From Ferrithrix thermotolerans DSM 19514 (GTDB taxonomy: Bacteria > Actinomycetota > Acidimicrobiia > Acidimicrobiales > Acidimicrobiaceae), in contig NZ_FQUL01000001.1 in NCBI RefSeq assembly GCF_900128965.1, forward strand, positions 47,932 to 111,931: a stretch of DNA of 64,000 nucleotides, given 5' to 3'. The position numbers and the translations under genes were made by a program. Numbering within the stretch: position 1 is the first letter of the stretch; the number at the start of each line of letters is the position of its first letter. This document shows, piece after piece, positions 1-8,625 of the stretch. The notes under the pieces are model-generated. The model saw only the letters and a program-made list of their open reading frames with translations, was not told the DNA's origin and did no database searches.

Positions 1-332
1 AGAGGGTGTCCTCCCATAGATCCATAGAACCCTGCATCTCCAAAGGTAAAGATCCCTCCATCGGACGCTACCTCCTCATACCCAGGAGAGTAGGAAGCCG
101 CCGCTAACGACGACGCAACCCTTGCGACCGGAGGTCTCACGACCTCCGGTCGGGCCGCTACATACATAATCGAAGATAACGTTGCAAGGGAAACCAACAG
201 GCCTCGCCAGAGAGTCTTTTTTATCAACCCACTAAAGTGAGATCTACCGTTGAGACTATAAGCACTAGGTATTTGAGATCGCAAGGATCGTGGGATAAGA
301 CGAGTTCTGATCCCGTCAGATTTACGTTCCAT
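1..332 (-). CDS. Secreted/anchored repeat protein, N-terminal part (runs off left edge)
   Basis: The frame is open from an ATG at 332 to the left edge, giving 110 codons with the C-terminus missing. A charged N-terminus of about 40 residues is followed by a hydrophobic segment (about residues 45-63, LWRGLLVSLATLSSIMYVAA), which looks like an uncleaved signal or membrane anchor. Near the end of the visible part the protein reads DGGIFTFGDAGFYGSMGG. This glycine/aromatic repeat is recurrent in large secreted proteins of Acidimicrobiia, usually in tandem copies, so more copies are expected to the left. A purine-rich AGGAG lies about 12 bases upstream of the start. The function is unknown; an extracytoplasmic beta-rich repeat domain is inferred. 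Confidence 0.72.
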   Translation of the reverse strand, partial: MERKSDGIRTRLIPRSLRSQIPSAYSLNGRSHFSGLIKKTLWRGLLVSLATLSSIMYVAARPEVVRPPVARVASSLAAASYSPGYEEVASDGGIFTFGDAGFYGSMGGHP

Positions 333-480
333 CGGCGCCTCTTAACTCCTATCTTACCCAACGGTTAAGTTGACCGTTATCTAAAGCAAACTACCACCGT
401 AACTCCAATCGGCGCATCTAGAATTCTCTCCTCCCAAGAACTGCCTCTCAGCGCCCGATCGTAAACCCTCCACTGATGTA

Positions 481-503
481 GTCGATAATGAATCGTTATC
501 GAC
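481..503. repeat. Inverted repeat, 8-bp arms
   Basis: GTCGATAA and TTATCGAC form perfect 8-base arms around a 7-base loop. No T-run follows on either strand, so it is not an obvious intrinsic terminator. It lies about 150 bases upstream of the minus-strand repeat-protein gene and could be an operator. Confidence 0.5.
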
Positions 504-542
504 TCATTCGAGGTTGCACTTTAGAGTGATGCAGGGCCTAAC

Positions 543-568
543 TGTATCGCATGACACCATGCGATACA
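543..568. repeat. Inverted repeat, 11-bp perfect arms, 4-base loop
   Basis: TGTATCGCATG pairs exactly with CATGCGATACA across the loop ACAC. An 11-bp perfect stem with a tetraloop is well beyond chance for so short a region. There is no adjacent T-tract. Its role is unknown: RNA hairpin, protein-binding site or remnant of a mobile-element end. Confidence 0.6.
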
Positions 569-1690
569 TCTCCACCTGTTACAGCCCATTTCACCTCCTG
601 CTCTATCTGTCCAGCGATGACCGATGAGATAGAAACAACCACCAACGAAATACCGCTACAGAGGTTGACTATACACAACGGAGTTGAAACCGCTTCCTTG
701 GGCTTCTTGTAAGAACTCCCACTCTCCAAAGATAGTATCGAACTGATGCTCTGGCTTTAGGCCTCGTTGCCCTACTTTATCGTACTGACGAGCTATGGGC
801 ACAGTTGCTAAGTTAACACTGCTCCGCTTCCCCCTAAGTGCACGCTAGGATCAACACTAAAAACTCCTATTTGGCATCTACTGATGCTCCCCTAGCACCG
901 CTTCGAAACGGCCATGCCGAACTACCTAGTTACCTCCCTTTACCTAAAGTCACACTCCTCCTATCACTATTCACCAGTACTTTTCGATCAGCTCTATCAC
1001 CCATGCTTATCTTTAGGGGCGACGGTGCGTAGATTAGCGTTCTTTGGGAAAGGGTGGTCCTTCATCGATCAACCGTCACATACACATTGGCGTCATGGTG
1101 TCTCTAGGGCGCCTGTGCTATCGATGAGTAATCGGCGTCGGGTCTTGTGAAGATCTTTATATCATATAAGAGTGCCCTCGGCCCATAGTGTCGCCATCAA
1201 CTAAGGCAAATGGAACGGCCGCGCGCTTTGACGATCTGGCTCCTCGGAAAAGCAGTGCCAAATGCTACGAGAATTGGCTAAGGCCTGAGTTACCTAGTCC
1301 TTGGACGGGAAGGCTCGAAGTCGAAGTCACAAATATAGGCGCTGTCTATCTATGCCTTATCCGACCCCAAAACATCCCTAAGTGGGTTACTAGGGCAGAC
1401 GCAGCAAGCATCGTGTGCACATCCGCTCTTCGGAGCTTGGACATAAGGGCCTACGAATACCCCTACCCCAAGGGTCTCTATAACCCTGGTGAGAGCCTTC
1501 ACAGGAGACGGTGGTCCAACGCGTCCGGATACAACCAAATCCTCCCGTAAATAGCGCCCTCACTCCGATTTGCTCCAACAGGAAAACGAACAAGATCCAG
1601 AGGTAGCCATAATCACGACAACCAAGAAATCGAGACTCACAGGCAGCAGATCGTTTAGGGCAACCTAGATCATCTAACCGTTTACGGCGT

Positions 1691-2965
1691 TTACCTCATT
1701 CGCTCAGTTCTGCTTCGTTCGATCTCCAAGGCAGCTCGAGACTTATAGTAGGGAACTAGCTCCACCTCTCTAAGACCTCTCTTTGGCTCACATACGATGG
1801 CTCTTTCTGGAGCAATCCATGCCAGTCGATGAGGTTCAAGCAAAGGAGACTCTTTCAACCTTATCGAACGCGAAAGCGCGCTCCTGCGACGATCCCTCTG
1901 GTCGCTGAAGGAGTACTCTTTGCTAACTTTTATACCTGACAGCGCCGAGAGGTTCCTAAGCGTCTCAACGTCGGCCACTCCTGGAAGAAGTACGGTGGTT
2001 CCAAAGAGAGTGAGAAGACCCTTCGATAGCTTTGGCCATCTGGCTTCGGCTTGGGAAAGGTCTTGTAGACAAGCCATAAGAGACATGTTCTGACTTGCGC
2101 CCTCTGAAAGAATCGAACCCAGATTGGGAAGAGGTGCAATGTTCGCCATCTCATCTAGGAACAAGGCAACCCTGTCTGTTCTACCTTCGTTGCTTGAACG
2201 GAACGCTTCTTCTCTTATGCGATCGATTAGCGTGACCACTAAAGGTGCAACTACCTTTTGAATCGCAGAGGGCGAGACGATAAAGAGGGTGTCCGTCGAA
2301 GATACGAACTCCCTCGGATCGAAGTTGAAGTCATCTCCAACATCTAACGCACCATCGTACCTATACATCGCCAAGGCACCAGATGCAGAAGAGAATATTG
2401 CAGAACGTTCACGTTCCTCACTCTGCTCCACGCTAGAGAGTATCTGCAGAGCCCTATAAGCGGAGTGCGCGCTCAGTATCGCTTTAGGCTCCTCTAGAGC
2501 CCTTACGTCGATCCACCCCACCACGTCAGAGATAGGCGCTCGTGCGTAACTCGCCGCTAGAAGCAGCGGCGCCAACAGCGCCTTTGACCGTTCCGACCAG
2601 TGCCTATCCGCACCAGTTGCGACCCCTAACGCAACGTCAACACATACATCTGCAACCTTTACGGCACGATCCAAGGTATCAGACCCTTCCACTGGAGACC
2701 ATCGAGCCTCCTTGACCCCCTCAACAACCTTGATAGAGCGGGAAGGATCGAACAACCATACAGTTCCCACCCTTGATCGATCTTGCAGAGCAGCCCGCAA
2801 GACGTCAGGTTTGGTCGATGTAACAACAGCGGGTCCTTGAAAACCGATCAGGTTTGGAATAATCAGGGAAGACGTCTTCCCTGACCGAGGGGGACCCAAG
2901 ACTAGCACATGCGACTCGGGGTCACTAAAGACAGCATCGGATCTGCGGTTACCAAGAAAAAACAT
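1691..2965 (-). CDS. VirD4/TraG-like (TraM-recognition) ATPase without membrane anchor
   Basis: A 424-residue RecA-like ATPase of the type IV secretion coupling-protein (VirD4/TraG/TraD) superfamily. The Walker A motif GPPRSGKTS is at about 24-32 and Walker B with catalytic acid VALFLDEMAN at about 266-275, followed by the C-terminal half-domain with conserved Q and FG/TT motifs (QDLSQ near 301, FGTT near 321). Classical VirD4 proteins carry two N-terminal membrane helices and a Walker A near residue 150; here Walker A is almost at the N-terminus and an in-frame stop lies about 24 codons upstream of the ATG, so the membrane part is absent rather than mis-annotated. It starts 20 bases after the racemase stop codon on the same strand. 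No relaxase, VirB4 or pilus gene is in the window. A DNA- or protein-translocation role is inferred from the family only. Confidence 0.82.
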   Translation of the reverse strand: MFFLGNRRSDAVFSDPESHVLVLGPPRSGKTSSLIIPNLIGFQGPAVVTSTKPDVLRAALQDRSRVGTVWLFDPSRSIKVVEGVKEARWSPVEGSDTLDRAVKVADVCVDVALGVATGADRHWSERSKALLAPLLLAASYARAPISDVVGWIDVRALEEPKAILSAHSAYRALQILSSVEQSEERERSAIFSSASGALAMYRYDGALDVGDDFNFDPREFVSSTDTLFIVSPSAIQKVVAPLVVTLIDRIREEAFRSSNEGRTDRVALFLDEMANIAPLPNLGSILSEGASQNMSLMACLQDLSQAEARWPKLSKGLLTLFGTTVLLPGVADVETLRNLSALSGIKVSKEYSFSDQRDRRRSALSRSIRLKESPLLEPHRLAWIAPERAIVCEPKRGLREVELVPYYKSRAALEIERSRTERMR

Positions 2966-2985
2966 TACGCCCCAAGGGAACAGTG

Positions 2986-4149
2986 TTAGGCCACCACTTG
3001 GGAGTTGTACAACTCCGATACTTGCTCTTTAGAGTAGCCTAACTCCTTCAAAATTTCAGCTGTTCTAAGAGATGCTCCAACCAAATCCTGGACCTGCTCC
3101 TGTAATTTATTGTCGAAAAATCGCGGGGCAGGAGCAGGTTGGGGCACTCCGTCCACAGAGACGAACGAATCCCTTGCGAGGTTGTGGGGGTGACACTGAG
3201 CCTCGTCTAGTGTCAGCACGGGAGTCACACACGCATCCTTATCGAAGAAGACCTCCTCCCACTCCTTGCGGTCTTTGTGACTGAACACCTCTGCGAGTTT
3301 TGCTTCCATCTTTGGCCATTGCGACCTGTCGTACTGACTTGAAAAGATCTCGTCATCATCAAGACCGAGCGTACTAATAAGTTCCGCAAAGAACTGGGGC
3401 TCCAAGGCTCCAACACTTACGAACCCGCCGTCTTTGCACCTATATGTTCGATAAAAGGGAGCGCCCCCATCAAGCAGGTTAGAGCCCCTTGTGTCTTGCC
3501 AAGAACCTTTAGCCCTAAAGCCGTGAATCATCGTTGCAAGAAGTGAAGAGCCTTCTACCATTGAGGCATCCACCACCCGCCCCTCCCCACTTCGTTGTGC
3601 ATAGGCCAAAGCCCCAAGCACTCCAATTAGCAGAAGCATGGCACCGCCGCCAAAGTCACCTACGTAATTAACTGGTACAGTCGGAGCTCCATCTTTAGTC
3701 CCGATAGTTGAAAGGACACCAGAGATCGAGATGTAGTTGATGTCATGGCCGGCTCGACTAGAAAACACCCCTTCCTGCCCATAACCAGTCATTCGACCAT
3801 ATACCAAAGTCGGATTTAACGACATTGCGTAAGACGGACCGTATCCGAGCCTCTCCATGACACCAGGGCGAAAACCCTCCAACAAGACGTTGGACCGCCT
3901 TATCAACTCATCTACTACACCATTTGCCAAAGGGTTCTTTAGATTGATCTCAATGATCTCCTTGCCTCGTAGGAATGGATCACCCTTCCTAGCCTCCCAA
4001 CTACGCCCCATGGACGCACTGGTTCCAACTCTCTCGACGGTTATCACCCTTGCACCCATATCGGCAAGCACCATTGCGGCAAATGGGCAAGGCCCGATTC
4101 CAGCAAACTCAAGTACCGTCACTCCGTTCAGAACCTTATCCACAGCCAC
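2986..4149 (-). CDS. Alpha-methylacyl-CoA racemase (CoA-transferase family III)
   Basis: A 387-residue protein of the CaiB/BaiF fold most like alpha-methylacyl-CoA racemase (AMACR/Mcr), which epimerises 2-methyl-branched acyl-CoAs before beta-oxidation. The N-terminal LNGVTVLEFAGIGPCPFAAM motif and the racemase catalytic pair are visible: His135 in SRAGHDINY and Asp165 in NYVGDFGGG, the positions used by the mycobacterial enzyme. An alternative GTG start two codons downstream (4143) has better spacing from AAGGAAG. It is cotranscribed-looking with the alpha/beta hydrolase upstream and the VirD4-like gene downstream. The true substrate is unknown; formyl-CoA-transferase-like activities are less likely because of the His/Asp pair. 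Confidence 0.88.
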   Translation of the reverse strand: MAVDKVLNGVTVLEFAGIGPCPFAAMVLADMGARVITVERVGTSASMGRSWEARKGDPFLRGKEIIEINLKNPLANGVVDELIRRSNVLLEGFRPGVMERLGYGPSYAMSLNPTLVYGRMTGYGQEGVFSSRAGHDINYISISGVLSTIGTKDGAPTVPVNYVGDFGGGAMLLLIGVLGALAYAQRSGEGRVVDASMVEGSSLLATMIHGFRAKGSWQDTRGSNLLDGGAPFYRTYRCKDGGFVSVGALEPQFFAELISTLGLDDDEIFSSQYDRSQWPKMEAKLAEVFSHKDRKEWEEVFFDKDACVTPVLTLDEAQCHPHNLARDSFVSVDGVPQPAPAPRFFDNKLQEQVQDLVGASLRTAEILKELGYSKEQVSELYNSQVVA

Positions 4150-4197
4150 CTTCCTTGACGTGAGAGACCGTCGAGATATGAAGTTGAAGCAACTCCC

Positions 4198-5070
4198 TTA
4201 CCTTTTCGTCTTGGCGTTCTTGATAATCTCGTCCCTAATCAACGGCCAATTATCGGCGTTCACCTCATGGCCCATACCCGGGATGATGAACAGCTTAGAC
4301 CCTCGAACTGCCTCGTGAGTTGCTACGCCACCTGAGACGTCGACCACTGGATCACTGTCTCCGTGGATCACGACGGTCGGAATAGCCAATCTCTTTAGCT
4401 CCTGCGTTCGGTCACCACTTACAAAGATCGCAGCTAGCTGCCTCAAGATACGATCCATACTCGGTACGATGGCGGTCGCCTCTTTTAGATGGTCTCTTAC
4501 GTCTTCGATGTCAGCCTCCACACCTAAGACGTAAGGAGTCAAAGAAGAAGCCTCATTTTTCGATGCCTTGCCCTTTACCATCTCCGGAGCTATCCCATTG
4601 AGTAAGGCCTCAACCACCTCCTTGGAAGGCTGACCGACCGACTTCGAACCTGTCGTAGACATAATCGAAGCTAACGACAGCGCCGAGTCAGGATAAGAGA
4701 TACAGAACTGCTGTGCCACCATAGCACCCATGGAGGCACCGACCATATGAACCTCCACGATCTCAAGGTGTTCGATAACCGCCTTTACATCCGCCGCCAT
4801 ATCCATAAGGGTGTACGGAGCCGCCGCCTTGTTCCCCAAGAATGCAGAGATTATATCGACGGGCACCTCTACAGTAGAAGACACTCCAGAGTCCCTATGG
4901 TCCACTCTAACCACATAGAAGCCCGCACCAACTAGCTGTGACACAGCCTCGTCGGACCAGTCCCTCATCTCGCCCCCAAGACCCGAAAGAAGCACCATGG
5001 CTTCGTCTTGGTCGTCTCCGAACGTCTCGTACCCTATCCTGAGACCCTTTACATCTACGAACTCTACCAA
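4198..5070 (-). CDS. Alpha/beta hydrolase
   Basis: A 290-residue single-domain alpha/beta-hydrolase. The nucleophile elbow GASMG places Ser113, with the acid Asp240 (HGDSDPVV) and His268 (GMGHEV) completing the triad; the oxyanion-hole region is LLSGLGGEM near 28-35. It resembles the aclacinomycin-methylesterase/epoxide-hydrolase-like group, but the substrate cannot be read from sequence. It uses a TTG start preceded by AGGTGA. It sits 48 bases upstream of the AMACR-type gene on the same strand, which makes a fatty-acyl or ester substrate plausible but unproven. Confidence 0.8.
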   Translation of the reverse strand: MVEFVDVKGLRIGYETFGDDQDEAMVLLSGLGGEMRDWSDEAVSQLVGAGFYVVRVDHRDSGVSSTVEVPVDIISAFLGNKAAAPYTLMDMAADVKAVIEHLEIVEVHMVGASMGAMVAQQFCISYPDSALSLASIMSTTGSKSVGQPSKEVVEALLNGIAPEMVKGKASKNEASSLTPYVLGVEADIEDVRDHLKEATAIVPSMDRILRQLAAIFVSGDRTQELKRLAIPTVVIHGDSDPVVDVSGGVATHEAVRGSKLFIIPGMGHEVNADNWPLIRDEIIKNAKTKR

Positions 5071-5144
5071 ATCTCACCTACCTTTACATCTCTCAAGCTA
5101 CCACCGCATCTTTAGATACACTAAGGCGTGGGCTAAGAGGTGGC

Positions 5145-5846
5145 TTAGTTAGCTGAGATCGACCCCTGATCGCTTGGGTCTATGTGCAAAAGTCTGTCTT
5201 TGGCGACTTGGAACTCTCTTTCTGTGAGCATCCCCTCCTTGAGAAGCAGCGCAAGCCGTTCCAGGTCGTCCACGAGTCCACCCGTCCTCGGACCAGAGCT
5301 ATCCGCCTGAACAGTCGGAACCACAGCCGCTTTTGGTGTCTCCTTGGTCGAAGCTGTCGCAATCGTGGATCTCACGGCCAAGGGTTCAGGTACACAGATG
5401 ATCTTCTCTGACCCACTTAGGTTGGCTGAAGCGATCTCTATGTTTCCATAGTGAAAGATCCGACCAAACGGACTCTGTTGACATGAAACGTTGTTGATCT
5501 TGTTCAACGGAATCTCTTTAGTGCTTCTTGTAAAAACTCCCTTTTCAAGTACCACCCGTTTGGAGGTGATGATCATAAACTCATCTTTCCAAAACAGCCA
5601 GTTGTAAGCAAAAAACCCCGATCCTAAGACCAAGACAGCTAGAGAAAGAACTGTTCTATAGCCAAGAGACAAAGGCAGATAAGCGGCTATCACGAGAGCC
5701 ATCAAAAATGCCCCTAAAAGAACCAAACCCGGGCGCAGCAACTTAACCCATTTCAGCCTAACTACCTGAACCAGATCCTCGTCTTCTTGAAGTGTCTGCT
5801 TGAGCAAAGCCCGGTATCTGCGGCTGCCATCAACTTCGGCGCTCAT
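5145..5846 (-). CDS. Membrane PH-domain (bPH2-type) protein with C-terminal SHOCT domain
   Basis: A 233-residue protein. Two adjacent transmembrane helices (about 38-57 and 63-83) precede a bacterial pleckstrin-homology-like domain (about 85-150, containing DEFMIITSKRVVLEKGVFTR and NKINNVSCQQSPFGRIFHYG), the YdbS/YdbT arrangement. After a Pro/Ala/Thr linker comes a SHOCT-like helix pair (about 192-222, DDLERLALLLKEGMLTEREF), often found at the ends of bacterial membrane proteins. Envelope association is expected; no enzymatic motif is seen. It follows ddl by 19 bases and is probably in the same transcript. Confidence 0.82.
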   Translation of the reverse strand: MSAEVDGSRRYRALLKQTLQEDEDLVQVVRLKWVKLLRPGLVLLGAFLMALVIAAYLPLSLGYRTVLSLAVLVLGSGFFAYNWLFWKDEFMIITSKRVVLEKGVFTRSTKEIPLNKINNVSCQQSPFGRIFHYGNIEIASANLSGSEKIICVPEPLAVRSTIATASTKETPKAAVVPTVQADSSGPRTGGLVDDLERLALLLKEGMLTEREFQVAKDRLLHIDPSDQGSISAN

Positions 5847-5865
5847 AATGGCTCTGGTTGGATGC

Positions 5866-6981
5866 CTAGGCTAACTTCGAAGCTACCGATGAGGCCGACC
5901 GTAGCACGGTGCCGTCCGCTCCGGCGGTCGTGGAGTAGGTCGAAGGGGAACTCTTTGCCTCTTCTAGATAGATCATCAACTGATCACCAAAGCTAAGCTT
6001 AGGCTCTATCCACAGATAGTGTGACAGAGACCCAGGGATAGTATTTACCTCGTTTAGGTAAAGCTCGTCGCCTTCAGAGGCTAAGAAGTCAACACGAAAG
6101 ACAGAGCGCACACCGATTACCGAAGCTACCTTGTGAACTATCTCAGATACCTTCTTCTCCACCTCGTGAGAGACTTTCGCCGGGAGCTCTCGGGGTGCTG
6201 TCGCCATACCCTCGCCAGCTATGTACTTGTCCTTGTAGCTAAGTATCTCTCCGGCAGTCCCACGCTTCATAGGTCTTTCAAGTGGTGACAACGTCAGCTC
6301 AGGAAACGACCTAACCGCTAGCTGTAGATCGAACAGATCCGCTCTGTAGGGCTCTACAACCGCTCCATAACGCAGGTGGACGTTTGCACTAAGTCTCATT
6401 TTCGCCGTTGCGAGATCTTCAACTACATCTATACCCAGAGATGAACCTCCATAACGAGGCTTTACGATATAGGGTCCCTCGAAAGGCAGGGTCTCGGTCG
6501 TAGAGTCGAGGTTGGCTCTTTGAAGAACAGGCACGCCAAGGTCTTTCATCAAAGACCCAAACGAAAGCTTATCCATTCCAAGCGCAGCTGCTCGTGCGGT
6601 GGGTCCGGTATAGGAGATGTTGGCCTGATCAAAGATACCTTGAAGTGTTCCGTCTTCCCCTGGACCACCGTGGCAACAGTTTACTACTATATCAACATCG
6701 ACCCTCTTCGACTTCGACAACAGGCCGCTTGCTCCTTGATAAAACCCAGGCTCGGACCCTAACCTTAGATAGATCGGTGACGCCTTTGGCGGCAGACCAT
6801 TTGCAAAGTCCTTAGCCTCAGCCTGCGAATCGATCAGGTAGAACTCTCCCTGCTTACTCCAGTAGATCGGCACAACAGGGACCTTCTTGGAACTCAGCGC
6901 TCTTACCGCTTGAAGGCCGGTGAGAATGGATATATCGTGCTCGGGCGAACGACCACCGAATACTACCCCTATCAACTCCAT
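5866..6981 (-). CDS. ddl: D-alanine--D-alanine ligase
   Basis: A 371-residue ATP-grasp ligase that joins two D-alanines for peptidoglycan. Recognisable landmarks are the N-terminal GVVFGGRSPEHDISILTG (about 5-22), the HGGPGEDGTLQG loop (about 103-114), the ATP-grasp core YIVKPRYGGSSLGI, and the C-terminal metal-binding and substrate motif LYLNEVNTIPGSLSHY. A GAGG ribosome-binding site lies 7 bases before the ATG. It follows the murF-like gene (51-base gap), so dipeptide synthesis and its ligation to the precursor are encoded together. The last 30 residues are a Ser/Thr-rich tail beyond the usual family end. Confidence 0.95.
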   Translation of the reverse strand: MELIGVVFGGRSPEHDISILTGLQAVRALSSKKVPVVPIYWSKQGEFYLIDSQAEAKDFANGLPPKASPIYLRLGSEPGFYQGASGLLSKSKRVDVDIVVNCCHGGPGEDGTLQGIFDQANISYTGPTARAAALGMDKLSFGSLMKDLGVPVLQRANLDSTTETLPFEGPYIVKPRYGGSSLGIDVVEDLATAKMRLSANVHLRYGAVVEPYRADLFDLQLAVRSFPELTLSPLERPMKRGTAGEILSYKDKYIAGEGMATAPRELPAKVSHEVEKKVSEIVHKVASVIGVRSVFRVDFLASEGDELYLNEVNTIPGSLSHYLWIEPKLSFGDQLMIYLEEAKSSPSTYSTTAGADGTVLRSASSVASKLA

Positions 6982-7032
6982 AGAACTACCTCGTCATAAC
7001 TAGAAAACCACGCCCTTTATCCTAAGGCTTGT

Positions 7033-8625
7033 CTAGGGAAAGTGATCTGGTAAGTCGTTCTCATACAAAACGACGTCACGATCGCTTAGATGCTCGCGCA
7101 CCCAAGCCACAGCCGCCTCTCTTGTTCTGACCTCCACGATCTGGGTAAGGGTGGCGTCGGGTCCTGAAGCCCCCTCTTTGGCACCCCTTCTCAGAGCCTC
7201 TTGGTTAGTTCGACCAACGATAATAAGGATAGAGGCAACCTCTGCGATAGCCCTTGCGAACCTATAGTTCTCGATAAACTGCTTATGACCTAGTTCTATC
7301 ATTCCAGGGGTGACCACCACCCCGCGCTTTCCAGTATCCACTCTTCTCTTTAGAGCCGCAAGAGCTCGCCTAGCCCCCGCAGGGTTGGAGTTGTACGTAT
7401 CGTCGAGCACCTCCACTCCCTGTTCACCGGCGACAACGGCGTTGAGTCTGTTCGGCGGTGCCTTTATCTCCGATAAGGAGTCCGCTACTGCACTCTCTGG
7501 AACACCCACCGCAAGCGCAGCGGCCACTGCGCACGCCAGATTACCAGGAGAGATATCACCTTCGTCGACCGCACCGATTCGTCGCTGCTCCAGGTAGACC
7601 ACCAACTTGCCTTCATCGTCACTCTTCACGCTAACGAATGCTGAGAAGTCCTTTTCAGAGACCCGGTACACCTTCTTTCCTGCCTGCTCGAGGTCGTTTG
7701 CAGCTAGAGCTAGCTTTGGGTAGTCGACATTGACGATAACTACGTCACAGGCGTCAGTGACCTCAAGTTCCGCCTTTAGGATCTGGTCCTCCGAGCCAAA
7801 TCGCTCCAGATGGACCGGTCCAAGAGCACACATAACCGCTACGTCAGGAGGAATCCAGGTGCAAAGACTCGCTATTTCGCCGTGCGAAAACGTACCCATC
7901 TCAGCTACGAAGAGTTCAACTGAATCTTCTAGGTGCTCGTTTATCGTTCTAGCCAGTCCAGCTCTGTTGTTGTACGAAGCAGGAGAGGCCACGACCGACA
8001 TAGAGCTTCGAGCCAACGTAGCTATGTAGTTCTTGGTCGTTGTCTTTCCAAAAGATCCACTTATCGCCACGATCTTGGGCTGCGTTCGCTTTAGCTTCGC
8101 CTCTGCCTTGGAGACGAACCTCGATAAACCTCTCGCCTCGATAGGTCTAGTAATCCAAAGCGCAACTTCCACTAAGACAGGCATCAACAACGGGACTAGG
8201 GCTAGATAGAGATACTCAAATTCGAGGGCAAGCGACACTCCAACGCCCAGTAGATACACAGCGGCTAAAGCCACCATAAGCCTCTTCATCCTCGCAGTCA
8301 CGGCTAGCTTAGATGTTCTGCCTCTGAGCGAGAGCCCGAGCGGGAACACTGCCACCACAACTAATACCACCCCGACAACCAGGTCTTTTAGAGAGAGGGG
8401 TAGATCGTTGCGACTCTCAAAGCCAGCTAAGAGGTACGCAAGCACAAAGACGATCGAATTAATTCGAGCTGTCTTGTAAGACCACCATCTAATAGCGAAT
8501 CTCGTGGTGTATCCGACGATGTAATGTTCTCTCTGTGCCACCCGGAGCCACTTGATCGCTGAGACCACCGAAGCTCCAGTTCCGAGCACAATTGCTACGG
8601 CCAGTACGTAGTCTCCTGTGCTCAT
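7033..8625 (-). CDS. murF: MurF-like Mur ligase with N-terminal membrane domain
   Basis: A 530-residue protein. The first 160 residues hold four or more hydrophobic helices (for example SLKDLVVGVVLVVVAVFPLG, LMVALAAVYLLGVGVSLAL); residues about 165-530 are a Mur-ligase core with the P-loop GSFGKTTTKN, the NNRAG and AEMGTF metal-binding region, and the MurF-type DDTYNSNPAGARRAL motif. MurF adds D-Ala-D-Ala to UDP-MurNAc-tripeptide. Its position directly before ddl supports MurF rather than another Mur ligase. The membrane extension is not in the E. coli enzyme but is known in some actinobacterial, chloroflexal and Deinococcus relatives. The ATG overlaps the stop of the upstream hydrolase by four bases. 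Confidence 0.85.
   Translation of the reverse strand: MSTGDYVLAVAIVLGTGASVVSAIKWLRVAQREHYIVGYTTRFAIRWWSYKTARINSIVFVLAYLLAGFESRNDLPLSLKDLVVGVVLVVVAVFPLGLSLRGRTSKLAVTARMKRLMVALAAVYLLGVGVSLALEFEYLYLALVPLLMPVLVEVALWITRPIEARGLSRFVSKAEAKLKRTQPKIVAISGSFGKTTTKNYIATLARSSMSVVASPASYNNRAGLARTINEHLEDSVELFVAEMGTFSHGEIASLCTWIPPDVAVMCALGPVHLERFGSEDQILKAELEVTDACDVVIVNVDYPKLALAANDLEQAGKKVYRVSEKDFSAFVSVKSDDEGKLVVYLEQRRIGAVDEGDISPGNLACAVAAALAVGVPESAVADSLSEIKAPPNRLNAVVAGEQGVEVLDDTYNSNPAGARRALAALKRRVDTGKRGVVVTPGMIELGHKQFIENYRFARAIAEVASILIIVGRTNQEALRRGAKEGASGPDATLTQIVEVRTREAAVAWVREHLSDRDVVLYENDLPDHFP

Larger units (their letters stand above)
333..1690. other. Gene-poor stretch between the repeat protein and the VirD4-like gene
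   Basis: About 1.35 kb without a gene I can support. Several short open frames exist on both strands (for example 1188-1550 plus, 838-1150 plus, 538-729 minus), but none has a convincing ribosome-binding site, a recognisable motif or normal composition. It holds two perfect inverted repeats, listed separately. On the minus strand, downstream of the VirD4-like gene, frames at about 1350-1620 could be the residue of a decayed gene, but I could not join them. Confidence 0.5.

Noticed and set aside
163-180. Similar sequence cataatcgaag-taacg near 163 and near 4660
   Set aside because: Short chance match inside two unrelated coding regions.
538-729. 63-codon minus frame with a hydrophobic segment
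   Set aside because: TTG start without Shine-Dalgarno; its end is the 11-bp hairpin, so the frame is better explained by that structure.
1188-1550. 120-codon plus-strand frame
   Set aside because: No ribosome-binding site or motif, overlapping equally poor frames on the other strand; composition unlike neighbouring genes.
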